This document shows, one piece after another, positions 28,916 to 39,031 of a stretch of 64,000 nt of DNA (the first letter of the stretch is position 1; each line of letters starts with the position of its first letter). This DNA is from Dongia_A sp964542425 (GTDB lineage: Bacteria > Pseudomonadota > Alphaproteobacteria > Dongiales > Dongiaceae), in the NCBI GenBank assembly GCA_964542425.1, contig CAZIUB010000060.1, positions 1-64,000 of the forward strand, in the 5' to 3' direction. The position numbers were made by a program, and so were the translations under genes. The notes under the pieces were generated by a model that saw only the letters and a list, made by a program, of their open reading frames with translations, made no database searches and was not told where the DNA came from.

Positions 28916-29908
28916 TCATGAACGGGCGCGCGGATGCGCCGCCTGGTAGGTGGCGATGAGCTGGGTGGCATCGACTTCGGTATAAAGCTGCGTGGTCGAG
29001 AGCGAGGAATGTCCCAGCATCTCCTGCAGTGCGCGCAGATCGACGCCGGCGCCGAGCAAATGGGTGGCGAAGGAATGGCGCAAGGCGTGGGGACTGGCAT
29101 TCTCCGGCAGGCCCAGGATCGGCCGCAGGGCCTGCATCGCGCGCTGCACCAGGCGTGGGTTTAGCCGTCCGCCGCGGGCGCCCAAGAACAAGGGATCGCC
29201 CGCACCCCCGCCATGGGGGCAGGCGCGAAGGTAGTCGCGGATCGCCTCCAGGACTTGCGCCAACAGGGGCACCACGCGCTCCTTGCCGCCCTTGCCCCTG
29301 ACGCGCAGCAAATCGATCGGCCCATCCAAGGGCGCGTCCCGTCGATTGAGCGAGATCGCCTCGGCGATTCGCAATCCGCTGCCATAGAGCAGCATCAGGA
29401 TGGCGGCGTCGCGCTTGCCGATCCAGATCGCTGGCGCCGCTTCGCCGACCGCCGCGATGGCCTCGATGGCCTCGGGCACGGTCAAGGGCTTGGGCATCGC
29501 GCGGGCAAGTCTTGGCCCGCGCAGGGCGGCGATCGTGCCATTGGCGCACAGGCGCCTTCGCGCCAGATGATGGAACAGGCCCTTGATTGCGGAAAGAGCC
29601 CGCGCGATCGAGGAGGCACCGAGGCCGCGCGCGCGTTCCGCCGCCATCCAGGCGCGAAAATCGGCGCGGGTGAGCCCTTCGAGTGAAGCGAGCGACGGCA
29701 CCTCGCCCAGATGGCCCGACAAGAACCGAAAAAAGCCGATCACGTCCTGGCGATAGGCGCGCAATGTCAAATCGCCGGCGCGGCGCTGGCGTTCCAGCCA
29801 GTCGAGCCAAGACGTGACGCCCTGGCGAACCTCCGCCTCGGCGATCAGATGAGCCAGGCCGGCCGCCAATTCGTTGCCGGGTGTTACTTGCGCGGCAGAT
29901 CCAGCCAT
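28916..29908 (-). CDS. xerC: Tyrosine recombinase XerC
   Basis: A 330-residue tyrosine recombinase that resolves chromosome dimers with XerD at dif. An N-terminal SAM-like core-binding domain (about 28-118) is followed by the catalytic domain with R180 (GSGLRIAEA), K206/K209 (GKGGKE), H274 and R277 (PHALRHSF), H300 (LGHSS) and nucleophile Y309 (STTQLYTEVD). The gene overlaps the DUF484 gene by 25 bp. Position after DUF484 and near fsa and priA is the usual chromosomal xerC context rather than a mobile element. Confidence 0.93.
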   Translation of the reverse strand: MAGSAAQVTPGNELAAGLAHLIAEAEVRQGVTSWLDWLERQRRAGDLTLRAYRQDVIGFFRFLSGHLGEVPSLASLEGLTRADFRAWMAAERARGLGASSIARALSAIKGLFHHLARRRLCANGTIAALRGPRLARAMPKPLTVPEAIEAIAAVGEAAPAIWIGKRDAAILMLLYGSGLRIAEAISLNRRDAPLDGPIDLLRVRGKGGKERVVPLLAQVLEAIRDYLRACPHGGGAGDPLFLGARGGRLNPRLVQRAMQALRPILGLPENASPHALRHSFATHLLGAGVDLRALQEMLGHSSLSTTQLYTEVDATQLIATYQAAHPRARS

Positions 29909-30606
29909 GCGCGGATGCCGAACTCGATGATCCGGCTAAGAAAGCTCAGCAATTCCGTCGCCTGGCCGGGATGGAAATAGCCGGGGTGCTTGGTGCCGAA
30001 GGCCAGCAATCCGACCGGCGCCGAGGACGAAGGGCGCAGCCGCAGAAGCGCGTCGGAGCGTACCAGCTCGGCGGCGGCGCCGAAGATTTCGGCGTTGCCG
30101 ATGGTATCGTCGCGCAGAAGCACCTGGTGGTGCTTGCCGAGGACACGATCGACCGTGCCCGGCGCCAGTATCTCCAGGCCATCGATTGCCGGCCGGCGCG
30201 CCTTCGCCTCCGTGCGCTCGATGCACAGGCAAACCACGTCGACATCCAGCAGCAGCACCAGATCCCCGGTGATGATTTCGATGAAATGCTCGAAGCTCTC
30301 GGCCTCGAGCAGCGCCAGGACCGCCTTGTGGATACGCTCTTGCGTGACCAGATTGTCGCGGCTGTTGGCGATGATCTCATCCTGCTCGGCGCGCAGCCTG
30401 GTCACGTCGTGGCGCAGCTTTTCCACCATCGCCTGCTGCAAATCCACCACTCCGGAATCACGGTGGCGCGAGGGCGCCATCTGCGAATCGAGCAATTCCG
30501 GATGCCGCAACAGGAAATCCGGGTGCCGGCGCAGATAGGCGATGATCTGGGCGGCGCTAGGGCCCGTTGGCCTCTTTTTCAGTTCCTCGATCCGCTCCGC
30601 CATCAA
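29884..30606 (-). CDS. DUF484 family protein (GAF-like)
   Basis: The 240-residue DUF484 protein starts with ERIEELKKRPTGPSAAQIIAYLRRHPDFLLRHPELL, the family signature, then a coiled-coil-like helix (residues 60-95) and a GAF-like alpha/beta domain to the end. Members almost always precede xerC, and they are thought to help cell division or recombination; the molecular role is unknown. It overlaps xerC and follows the transaldolase gene by 19 bp. Confidence 0.88.
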   Translation of the reverse strand: MMAERIEELKKRPTGPSAAQIIAYLRRHPDFLLRHPELLDSQMAPSRHRDSGVVDLQQAMVEKLRHDVTRLRAEQDEIIANSRDNLVTQERIHKAVLALLEAESFEHFIEIITGDLVLLLDVDVVCLCIERTEAKARRPAIDGLEILAPGTVDRVLGKHHQVLLRDDTIGNAEIFGAAAELVRSDALLRLRPSSSAPVGLLAFGTKHPGYFHPGQATELLSFLSRIIEFGIRAWLDLPRK

Positions 30607-30625
30607 CGACCCCCGATTCCGACCA

Positions 30626-31282
<657 letters not shown>

Positions 31283-31384
31283 GATCGATCGGGTTTCCGG
31301 CTGGCGTTGAAGAATTGGCGGGCGCGGGCCCGCTTGGCTACGATAGGGGGACGAATCACCCCCTGGACACCTTAAGTCTATCCG

Positions 31385-33604
31385 ATGGCGCCGGAAACCG
31401 AAAGCGACTCGACCCAAGATGCAATCGGCACCAGTGCCTCGGTGCTTCTGCCCCTGCCGTTGGACGGCGTCTACGATTATTCGGTGCCGTCGGACCTGGT
31501 TGTCTCGCCCGGCGATTTCGTCGCGGTCAAGTTCGGCAAGCGCGATCTGGTGGGCGTCATCTGGGGCCGGGCCGAGGGCAAGATCGATCCCGCGCGTCTG
31601 CGGCCCATCGCTGCCCGGCTGGAATTGCCGCCATTGCCCCGGATCTCCTACGATTTCGTCGAGTGGGTGGCCGGATATTGCATGGCGCCCAGGGGCTCGG
31701 TCTTGCGCATGGCGATGAGCGTACCGGCCGCCTTCAAGCCGGAGCGCCCGCGCCGGGCGCTCACATTGGGCGATCCGCAAGCTGCTGCCCTGACAACAGC
31801 ACGGGCACGCGCAATTGAAGTCGCGGCGTCGCGCCCGCCTCTGGCGCCGGGCGAATTGGCGCGGGCCGCCAGAATTGGCGCCAGCGTGGTCAGGAAGATG
31901 GTCGCGTCGGGGCAATTGCTCGAAGTCATGCTGCCGGCGCGCTTGCCCTTCGGCAGTCCCCAGCCGGATCGACCGGGCAAGGAATTGTCGGGCGCACAGG
32001 CAGCGGCGGCAAGGGAACTGGCCGGCGCGGTCGCTTCCCAAGACATCGCTTCCCAAGACAAGGGCGGGGTGACGCTGCTCGACGGCGTGACCGGCGCCGG
32101 CAAGACCGAAGTCTATTTCGAGGCCGTCGCCGCCTGCCTCAGGGCGGGCCGGCAGGCGCTGGTCTTGCTGCCCGAGATTGCCCTTACGCACCAATGGCTG
32201 GAACGGTTCGAGACCCGCTTCGGCGCCCTGCCGGCGCAATGGCATTCCGATCTGACCGCGCTGGAGCGGCGCCTCACCTGGCGCGCGGTCCTGGATCGAC
32301 GGGCGAGCGTGGTGGTCGGTGCGCGCTCGGCCCTCTTTCTGCCGTTTCAAGCACTCGGCCTGATCGTCGTTGACGAGGAACACGAAAGCGCCTTCAAGCA
32401 GGAGGATGGCGTCATCTATCAGGCCCGCGACATGGCGGTGGTGCGGGGCCACCTCGCGCGCATTCCGGTCATCTTGGCCTCGGCCACGCCCTCCCTGGAA
32501 TCGATGCACAATTCCGATATCGGCAAGTATCGCCGGCTGCATCTCCCCGATCGCCATGGCGAGGCCGGAATGCCCAGTGTGCAAATCGTCGATCTCAGGC
32601 GCGATCGGCCAGCGCGGGGATGCTGGCTCTCTCCCAGCCTGATCGGCGCCATCAACGAGACGCTGGCCAATGCCGAGCAGATTCTCCTCTTTCTCAATCG
32701 CCGCGGCTACGCACCGCTCACCCTGTGCCGCCATTGCGGCCATCGCTGGCAATGCCCGCATTGCACGGCGTGGCTGGTGGAACACCGGTATCTCGGCCGG
32801 TTGCAATGCCACCATTGCGGTCACCAGGCGCCGATGCCCTCTGCTTGCCCTTCCTGCGGGGTCGAGGGCGACATGGCCGCCTGCGGTCCGGGCGTCGAAC
32901 GTTTGAACGAGGAGGCGGCCCTCCTGTTTCCGACGGCGCGCCGCCTGATCCTCACCAGCGACACCGCCAATTCCCCGGCCAAGGCGGCCGACATGTTCCG
33001 GCGCATCGAGGATCGCGAGGTCGATCTCATCATCGGAACCCAGATCGTGGCCAAGGGACACCATTTCCCGGCTTTGACCCTGGTCGGCGTCATCGATGCC
33101 GATCTTGGCCTCTCGGGCGGCGATCTCAGGGCAGGTGAGCGAACGTTCCAATTGCTGCACCAAGTATCGGGGCGCGCTGGGCGCGCCGATCGGCCGGGCC
33201 GGGTCATGATCCAGACCTACGAGCCGAATCGCCCGGTCATGCTGGCGCTGGCCACCGGCGATCGTGATCGGTTCATGGCGCTGGAGGCGGAGGATCGCGC
33301 CGCCGCCTCAATGCCGCCCTTCGGTCGGTTGGCCGCGATCGTGGTATCGGGGCCCGATGGGGCTGCCCTCGATCGGCTGGTACGGGAAATGGCGCGAAAA
33401 GCGCCTCGGCAACAGGGGATCACGGTCCTTGGCCCGGCCCTGGCGCCCCTGGCCATGCTGAAGGGGCGCCATCGCCGCCGCTTCCTGCTCAAATGCCGCC
33501 GCGAAATCGCCCCGCAAATGCTGCTTCGGCAATGGTTGGGCGGCTGCAAGCCCAAGGGTGATCTCAACATCGAAGTGGACATCGACCCATACTCTTTTCT
33601 TTGA
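31385..33604 (+). CDS. priA: Primosomal replication helicase PriA
   Basis: The 739-residue superfamily-2 helicase restarts stalled replication forks. Features in order are the N-terminal 3'BD (residues 15-115), Walker A GVTGAGKTE, the DEEH box (VVDEEHESAFKQED), and a zinc region with paired Cys (CRHCGHRWQCPHC, LQCHHCGHQ, ACPSCG). Helicase motifs GTQIVAKGHHFP and QVSGRAGR and the C-terminal domain complete it. Length equals that of the family. It is divergent from the transaldolase gene. Confidence 0.95.
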   Translation: MAPETESDSTQDAIGTSASVLLPLPLDGVYDYSVPSDLVVSPGDFVAVKFGKRDLVGVIWGRAEGKIDPARLRPIAARLELPPLPRISYDFVEWVAGYCMAPRGSVLRMAMSVPAAFKPERPRRALTLGDPQAAALTTARARAIEVAASRPPLAPGELARAARIGASVVRKMVASGQLLEVMLPARLPFGSPQPDRPGKELSGAQAAAARELAGAVASQDIASQDKGGVTLLDGVTGAGKTEVYFEAVAACLRAGRQALVLLPEIALTHQWLERFETRFGALPAQWHSDLTALERRLTWRAVLDRRASVVVGARSALFLPFQALGLIVVDEEHESAFKQEDGVIYQARDMAVVRGHLARIPVILASATPSLESMHNSDIGKYRRLHLPDRHGEAGMPSVQIVDLRRDRPARGCWLSPSLIGAINETLANAEQILLFLNRRGYAPLTLCRHCGHRWQCPHCTAWLVEHRYLGRLQCHHCGHQAPMPSACPSCGVEGDMAACGPGVERLNEEAALLFPTARRLILTSDTANSPAKAADMFRRIEDREVDLIIGTQIVAKGHHFPALTLVGVIDADLGLSGGDLRAGERTFQLLHQVSGRAGRADRPGRVMIQTYEPNRPVMLALATGDRDRFMALEAEDRAAASMPPFGRLAAIVVSGPDGAALDRLVREMARKAPRQQGITVLGPALAPLAMLKGRHRRRFLLKCRREIAPQMLLRQWLGGCKPKGDLNIEVDIDPYSFL

Positions 33605-33808
33605 TTTTTCAAACGATTGATGGCGGATCCCCGGCCCCGGCCCCGTGTTGTTGCAAGGCCAGAACGCTTGTGTTACACACCGCACGCCTCGGCCGGCCGG
33701 CCCGATCCGACCGGATTGGGGCCGGGCTGTTTTTGTCAGGGCTTGCCGCGAAAAGGCACCAGCTCCGGAACCAAAGAAAAATTCCAGATTCGACGACGGG
33801 GGCGACGG

Positions 33809-34369
33809 GTGGCAGCCCAAAAATCGGAGCAAGGCGGGCTGGCGAAACGCTACGCCACGGCGCTGTTCGATCTTGCCGGCGAAAAAGGCCAGTTCGACGC
33901 GATCGCCGCCGATCTCGCCGCCTTGCGCGCGATGATCGCCGACAGCGCCGATCTCAGCCGGCTGATTTCTTCGCCGTTGCTCAAACGCGCCGAACAGGGG
34001 CGTGGGATCGCCGCGATCTTGGAGGCGGCTGGGTGTGACGATCTGACGCGCAAATTCATCGGCCTGGTCGCGCGAAACCGGCGGTTGTTCGTGCTGCCCG
34101 ACATCATCAAGGCCTATCAATCCATGCTGGCCGAGATGCGCGGCGAGAAGACTGCCCAGGTGATCGCCTCCCGCGCCCTCACGCCAGCCCAGGAGAGCGC
34201 CGTGACCGAGGCGATCAAACGCATGGTGGGCGGCAGGGTATCGATCGAGGTCAAGATCGATCCGGGCCTGCTTGGCGGTTTGATGGTTCTGGTCGGGAGC
34301 CTCATGATCGACGGCTCGATACGGACAAAGCTGCGGAAGATGCAGCTGGCCATGAAAGGGGCTGCATAG
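33809..34369 (+). CDS. atpH: ATP synthase F1 subunit delta
   Basis: Delta subunit of F1 (186 residues) from GTG 33809, which gives the family start VAAQKSEQGGLAKRYATALFDLA and lies after GGGGGCGACGG. The ORF reaches further upstream but into GC-rich non-conserved sequence. The C-terminal IDPGLLGGLMVLVGSLMIDGSIRTKLRKM is the standard signature. It connects F1 to the b-subunit stalk. First gene of atpHAGDC; the Fo genes are elsewhere. Confidence 0.92.
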   Translation: MAAQKSEQGGLAKRYATALFDLAGEKGQFDAIAADLAALRAMIADSADLSRLISSPLLKRAEQGRGIAAILEAAGCDDLTRKFIGLVARNRRLFVLPDIIKAYQSMLAEMRGEKTAQVIASRALTPAQESAVTEAIKRMVGGRVSIEVKIDPGLLGGLMVLVGSLMIDGSIRTKLRKMQLAMKGAA

Positions 34370-35899
34370 ATGGAAATCCGCGCCGCCGAAATCTCCGCCA
34401 TCCTCAGGCAGCAAATCGAGAGCTTCGGCACCGAGGCGGATGTGACCGAGATCGGCACCGTTCTTTCGGTCGGCGATGGCGTCGCTCGCGTGCATGGCCT
34501 GGACAAGGTTCAGGCCGGCGAAATGGTGGAATTTCCTGGCGGCCTTCGGGGGATGGCACTCAATCTGGAAACCGACAATGTCGGCGTGGTGATTTTCGGC
34601 GACGATCGGGCGGTCAAGGAAGGCGATACGGTCAAGCGCACCGGCGCCATCGTCGAAGTGCCGGTCGGTCGGGGCCTGCTCGGGCGCGTGGTGGACGGGC
34701 TCGGCACGCCGATCGATGGCAAGGGTCCGATCGAGAACGCCGAGATGCGCCGGGTCGAGGTCAAGGCGCCGGGCATCATCCCGAGGAAATCCGTGCACGA
34801 GCCGATGCAAACCGGCCTGAAGGCGATCGACAGCCTGGTGCCGATCGGCAGGGGCCAACGCGAACTCATCATCGGCGATCGCCAGACCGGCAAGACCGCG
34901 GTCGCGATCGATACCATCATCAACCAGAAGGCGGTCAATTCCCAGGGCGAGGAATCGAAGAAGCTCTATTGCATCTATGTCGCGATCGGGCAGAAGCGCT
35001 CGACCGTGGCCCAGATCGTCAAGACGCTGGAGGATAACGGCGCGCTCGAATACTCGATCGTGGTCGCGGCGACCGCCTCGGAGCCGGCGCCGCTGCAATT
35101 CCTCGCCCCCTATACCGGTTGCACGATCGGCGAGTTCTTCCGCGACAACGGCATGCACGCGGTCATCATCTACGACGATTTGTCCAAACACGCGGTCGCT
35201 TATCGCCAGATGTCGCTGCTGCTGCGCCGCCCGCCGGGACGCGAGGCCTATCCGGGCGACGTCTTCTACTTGCATTCGCGCCTGCTCGAGCGCGCCGCCA
35301 AGATGAACGCAGCCAACGGCGCCGGCTCGCTCACGGCACTGCCGGTGATCGAGACCCAGGCGGGCGACGTCTCGGCCTACATTCCAACCAACGTCATTTC
35401 CATCACCGATGGCCAGATCTTCCTGGAGACCGGCCTCTTTTACAAGGGCATCCGCCCGGCCATCAATGTCGGCCTGTCCGTGAGCCGGGTCGGCTCCGCC
35501 GCCCAGATCAAGGCGATGAAGCAGGTCGCCGGCCGCATCAAGCTGGAACTGGCGCAATACCGCGAAATGGCGGCCTTCGCGCAATTTTCCTCCGATCTCG
35601 ATGCGGCGACGCAGAAGCTGCTGGCGCGGGGCGCCCGACTGACCGAGCTGCTGAAGCAACCGCAATACGTGCCGATGCCGGTCGAGGAACAGGTGGTGGC
35701 GATCTATGCCGGCGTGCGCGGATTCCTGGACAGTGTCGCGGTCGAGGACGTGAACCGCTTCGAGGCGGCGTTCCTCAACGAAATTCGGGCCAAGCACGCC
35801 GGATTGCTGGAGACGATCCGGCGCGAGCGCGAGTTGAGCAAGGCCACGGAGGAAATGCTGAACGGAATTCTCGGCGCCTTCGTCAAGGCGTTCAGCTAG
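34370..35899 (+). CDS. atpA: ATP synthase F1 subunit alpha
   Basis: Alpha subunit (509 residues), non-catalytic nucleotide site with P-loop GDRQTGKT (169-176), and the SYRQMSLLLRRPPGREAYPGDVFYLHSRLLERAA type segment following it. The ATG is directly after the atpH TAG stop. Part of the alpha3-beta3 hexamer at the cytoplasmic membrane face. The family length is about 510. Confidence 0.97.
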   Translation: MEIRAAEISAILRQQIESFGTEADVTEIGTVLSVGDGVARVHGLDKVQAGEMVEFPGGLRGMALNLETDNVGVVIFGDDRAVKEGDTVKRTGAIVEVPVGRGLLGRVVDGLGTPIDGKGPIENAEMRRVEVKAPGIIPRKSVHEPMQTGLKAIDSLVPIGRGQRELIIGDRQTGKTAVAIDTIINQKAVNSQGEESKKLYCIYVAIGQKRSTVAQIVKTLEDNGALEYSIVVAATASEPAPLQFLAPYTGCTIGEFFRDNGMHAVIIYDDLSKHAVAYRQMSLLLRRPPGREAYPGDVFYLHSRLLERAAKMNAANGAGSLTALPVIETQAGDVSAYIPTNVISITDGQIFLETGLFYKGIRPAINVGLSVSRVGSAAQIKAMKQVAGRIKLELAQYREMAAFAQFSSDLDAATQKLLARGARLTELLKQPQYVPMPVEEQVVAIYAGVRGFLDSVAVEDVNRFEAAFLNEIRAKHAGLLETIRRERELSKATEEMLNGILGAFVKAFS

Positions 35900-35939
35900 T
35901 CGCCGGGCACGCAATCTCGACCCCGCCGGAACCCGCGCG

Positions 35940-36824
35940 ATGCCCAACCTCAAGGATTTGAAGACCCGCATCAACAGCGTGAAGTCGACGCAGAAGATCA
36001 CTTCGGCCATGAAGATGGTCGCGGCGGCGAAGTTGCGCCGGGCCCAGGAGCAGGCCGAGGCGGCGAGGCCCTATGCCGAGCGGATGGAGCGGGTGCTGGT
36101 GGCGCTCGCCGCCAACATGGCCGGGCGCGACGGGGCGCCGGCGCTGCTCGCCGGCAATGGCCGCGACCAGACGCATCTGGTGGTGGTGATGACTTCGGAT
36201 CGGGGGCTGTGCGGTGGCTTCAATTCCTCGATCTCGCGCCAGGCCCGCAAGACCATTCGCGATCTTAAGAAGCACGGCAAGAACGTCAAGATCCTGTGCG
36301 TCGGGCGCAAGGGCCGCGACCAATTGCGGCGCGATTTCGGCGCCGATATCGTGGCCACCATCGAGGACGTGGCCAAGCCCCGCCTGACCTTCGCCGCGGC
36401 CGAGCGCGTGGGTGCTCGCATCCGCCACATGTTCGAGCATGGCGAATTCGATGTCTGCCACGTGATCTACAACAAGTTCAAATCGGCGATGACCCAGATC
36501 GTGACCCTGCGCCAGCTGATCCCCTTCGCCCCCGGCGCTGCCGCCAACGAGAACGCCGATCCCAGCCTGGCGCAATACGAATACGAGCCCGACGAGGCCG
36601 AGATCCTCGCCGATCTCTTGCCGCGCAACATCGGCCTGCAGGTCTATCGGGCGCTCCTCGAGAACGCGGCCAGCGAGCAGGGCTCGCGGATGTCGGCGAT
36701 GGACAGCGCCACGCGCAACGCCGGCGACATGATCAATCGGCTGACCATCACCTACAATAGGTCGCGCCAAGCCTATATCACCAAGGAACTGATCGAGATC
36801 ATCTCCGGCGCCGAGGCGCTTTGA
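35940..36824 (+). CDS. atpG: ATP synthase F1 subunit gamma
   Basis: Gamma subunit (294 residues), the rotor shaft. Both termini form the coiled coil: N-terminal MPNLKDLKTRINSVKSTQKI plus KMVAAAKLRRAQEQ, and C-terminal MDSATRNAGDMINRLTITYNR. The SDRGLCGGFNSS strand is diagnostic. A 301-bp gap filled with repeats follows before atpD. Confidence 0.97.
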   Translation: MPNLKDLKTRINSVKSTQKITSAMKMVAAAKLRRAQEQAEAARPYAERMERVLVALAANMAGRDGAPALLAGNGRDQTHLVVVMTSDRGLCGGFNSSISRQARKTIRDLKKHGKNVKILCVGRKGRDQLRRDFGADIVATIEDVAKPRLTFAAAERVGARIRHMFEHGEFDVCHVIYNKFKSAMTQIVTLRQLIPFAPGAAANENADPSLAQYEYEPDEAEILADLLPRNIGLQVYRALLENAASEQGSRMSAMDSATRNAGDMINRLTITYNRSRQAYITKELIEIISGAEAL

Positions 36825-36828
36825 AGCG

Positions 36829-36952
36829 AGTGTTGTGGTTCCAACATTTGATTTCCAATCATTCCCGTTGGAACCACAACACATGCCATTGAATTTGCTG
36901 GTGTTCCGGGCCGAAATGTCCCCAGAGCGGAATGTCGGTTGCGGAACACTAG
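36829..36952 (+). repeat. BC double-hairpin element between atpG and atpD
   Basis: First hairpin (B): arms GTTGTGGTTCCAA (from 36831) and TTGGAACCACAAC. Linker: ATGCCATTGAATTTG. Second hairpin (C): GTGTTCCGGGCCGA to GTTGCGGAACAC, ending in CTAG at 36949-36952. It begins five bases after the atpG stop codon, and seven bases separate it from the next repeat. Confidence 0.88.
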
Positions 36953-36959
36953 GCACCCG

Positions 36960-37106
36960 GTACCAACTTTCGAAATTGCGCGAACCATGAAATGTACCCA
37001 TCGTTCCGCGAAAGTTGGTAAATTTCGCGCAGTGATAGTACCCGCCGGAATGCCCTGGCGGAGTCAATTTGCCAAATCACCCAGTCCCGCGACGGGCGGG
37101 TACTAG
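36960..37106 (+). repeat. Family A repeat upstream of atpD
   Basis: Copy with hairpin 1 arms TACCAACTTTCG/CGAAAGTTGGTA: the outer pair has changed on both sides relative to GTGCCAAC, keeping the stem. Hairpin 2 ends GGCGGGTACTAG at 37106. The atpD ribosome-binding site AAGGAGA (37111-37117) lies just after it. Confidence 0.9.
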
Positions 37107-37125
37107 AGCGAAGGAGACCATATCG

Positions 37126-38547
37126 ATGGCCAAGAACATTGTCGGCAAGATCACCCAGGTCTTGGGCGCCGTCGTCGACGTCCAATTCGACGGCGACTTG
37201 CCGGCGATCCTGAATGCGTTGCATGTGCGCAACCGGGACAAGTTGCTGGTACTCGAAGTGGCGCAGCATCTGGGCGAGAAAACGGTCCGCACCGTGGCCA
37301 TGGATTCGACCGATGGCCTGGTGCGCGGGCTGGAAGTCACGGACACCGGCGGCGCCATCTCGGTGCCGGTTGGGCCGGAGACGCTCGGGCGCATCATCAA
37401 CGTGATCGGCGACCCGGTCGACGAGCGCGGGCCGGTCAACGCCAAGAAGAAGTACGAGATCCATCGCCCGGCCCCCCCCTTCGTCGACCAATCGACCGAG
37501 GCGCAGATCCTGGTCACCGGCATCAAGGTCGTCGATCTGCTGGCGCCCTACGCCAAGGGCGGCAAGATCGGGCTGTTCGGCGGTGCCGGCGTCGGCAAGA
37601 CGGTGTTGATCATGGAACTGATCAACAACGTGGCCAAGGCCCATGGCGGGTATTCGGTCTTCGCCGGTGTGGGCGAGCGCACGCGCGAAGGCAACGACCT
37701 CTACCATGAGATGATCGAATCGGGCGTGATCAAGCTGGACGGCCCCGGCTCCAAGGCCGCCCTGGTCTATGGCCAGATGAACGAGCCGCCGGGAGCCCGC
37801 GCCCGCGTCGGTTTGACCGGCCTGACCTTGGCCGAGTATTTCCGCGACGAGGAAGGCCAGGACGTGCTGTTCTTCGTCGACAACATCTTCCGCTTCACCC
37901 AGGCTGGATCGGAAGTGTCGGCGCTCCTCGGCCGCATTCCCTCGGCGGTCGGCTATCAGCCGACCTTGGCCACCGACATGGGGGCGCTGCAGGAACGGAT
38001 CACCACCACCAAGAAGGGCTCGATCACCTCGGTGCAGGCGATCTACGTGCCGGCCGACGATTTGACCGATCCGGCGCCGGCGACCTCGTTCGCGCATCTG
38101 GACGCCACCACCGTGCTCTCGCGCCAGATCGCCGAACTCGGCATCTATCCGGCGGTCGATCCCCTGGATTCGACCTCGCGCATGCTCGATCCGCGCGTGG
38201 TCGGCGACGACCATTACCAGGTGGCGCGTAACGTGCAGAAGGTGTTGCAGACCTATAAGTCGCTGCAGGACATCATCGCCATCCTGGGCATGGACGAATT
38301 GTCGGAGGAGGACAAGCTGGTGGTGGCGCGCGCGCGCAAGATTCAGCGCTTCCTCTCGCAGCCCTTCCACGTGGCCGAGGTCTTCACCGGCTCGCCTGGC
38401 GTGTTCGTGAAGCTCGAGGACACCATCAAGGGCTTCAAGGGCATCGTTGTCGGCGATTATGACGACATGCCGGAATCGGCCTTCTACATGGTCGGCACGA
38501 TCGAGGAAGCGATCGACCGGGCCAAGAAGATGGCCGAGGCGGCTTGA
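37126..38547 (+). CDS. atpD: ATP synthase F1 subunit beta
   Basis: Catalytic beta subunit (473 residues) with P-loop GGAGVGKT (152-159), the VGERTREGNDLY catalytic-glutamate segment and the DELSEEDKLVVARARK hinge. The start is ATG 37126 with AAGGAGA 8 nt upstream; 57 bp of open frame before it is repeat sequence. It pairs with atpA in the hexamer. Confidence 0.97.
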   Translation: MAKNIVGKITQVLGAVVDVQFDGDLPAILNALHVRNRDKLLVLEVAQHLGEKTVRTVAMDSTDGLVRGLEVTDTGGAISVPVGPETLGRIINVIGDPVDERGPVNAKKKYEIHRPAPPFVDQSTEAQILVTGIKVVDLLAPYAKGGKIGLFGGAGVGKTVLIMELINNVAKAHGGYSVFAGVGERTREGNDLYHEMIESGVIKLDGPGSKAALVYGQMNEPPGARARVGLTGLTLAEYFRDEEGQDVLFFVDNIFRFTQAGSEVSALLGRIPSAVGYQPTLATDMGALQERITTTKKGSITSVQAIYVPADDLTDPAPATSFAHLDATTVLSRQIAELGIYPAVDPLDSTSRMLDPRVVGDDHYQVARNVQKVLQTYKSLQDIIAILGMDELSEEDKLVVARARKIQRFLSQPFHVAEVFTGSPGVFVKLEDTIKGFKGIVVGDYDDMPESAFYMVGTIEEAIDRAKKMAEAA

Positions 38548-38591
38548 GGCTCGCGACCTAGGCCCAGGCAAAGCGAATTGGAGGTTGCGCG

Positions 38592-39008
38592 ATGGGGGAT
38601 TTGGTTCATTTCGAGCTGGTGGCGCCGGAACGCCTGCTGATGTCGGCGGAGGTCGATTCGGTGGTAGTCCCCGGACAAGAAGGCGATTTCGGCGTGCTCC
38701 CCGGCCATATGCGCTTGATTTCGACCATCAGGCCGGGAACAATCGTGGTCTTTCGCGATGGCAAGTCGGCCGAGCGGATCTTCGTCGAGGGTGGTTTCGC
38801 CGAGGTGACGCCGGAAGGTTGCGTGGTCCTGGCCGATCGCGCGGTTCCGATCGGCGAGCTCGACCTCGAGCGCGTGGCCAAGGCCATCCAGGAAGCGCGG
38901 GAGACCCTCGATGAGGCCAAGGACGAAGTTACCCGGGCCGAGGCGCAACACCGCCTGCTGATCGCCGAGGCGCGCCAGGCGGCGCTGGATTCCACTACCT
39001 ACCTTTAA
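38592..39008 (+). CDS. atpC: ATP synthase F1 subunit epsilon
   Basis: Epsilon subunit (138 residues), beta-sandwich N-domain (LVHFELVAPERLLMSAEVDSV, VPGQEGDFGVLPGH) and a two-helix C-domain (ERVAKAIQEARETLDEA). It regulates rotation of F1. Start follows GGAGGTTGCGCG. It is the last subunit gene of the operon. Confidence 0.95.
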   Translation: MGDLVHFELVAPERLLMSAEVDSVVVPGQEGDFGVLPGHMRLISTIRPGTIVVFRDGKSAERIFVEGGFAEVTPEGCVVLADRAVPIGELDLERVAKAIQEARETLDEAKDEVTRAEAQHRLLIAEARQAALDSTTYL

Positions 39009-39031
39009 GCGACTGTATTCGGGCAAGGCCC

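Noticed and set aside
27316..29100. Longer betC with an 86-residue N-terminal extension
   Set aside because: The extension overlaps xerC in another frame and is Arg/Pro-rich; the ATG at 28842 has a good ribosome-binding site and the family start.
33651..33678. atp operon promoter (TTGCAA with TTACAC, 16 nt)
   Set aside because: The -10 box is poor and other pairings fit equally; I do not list it as a feature.
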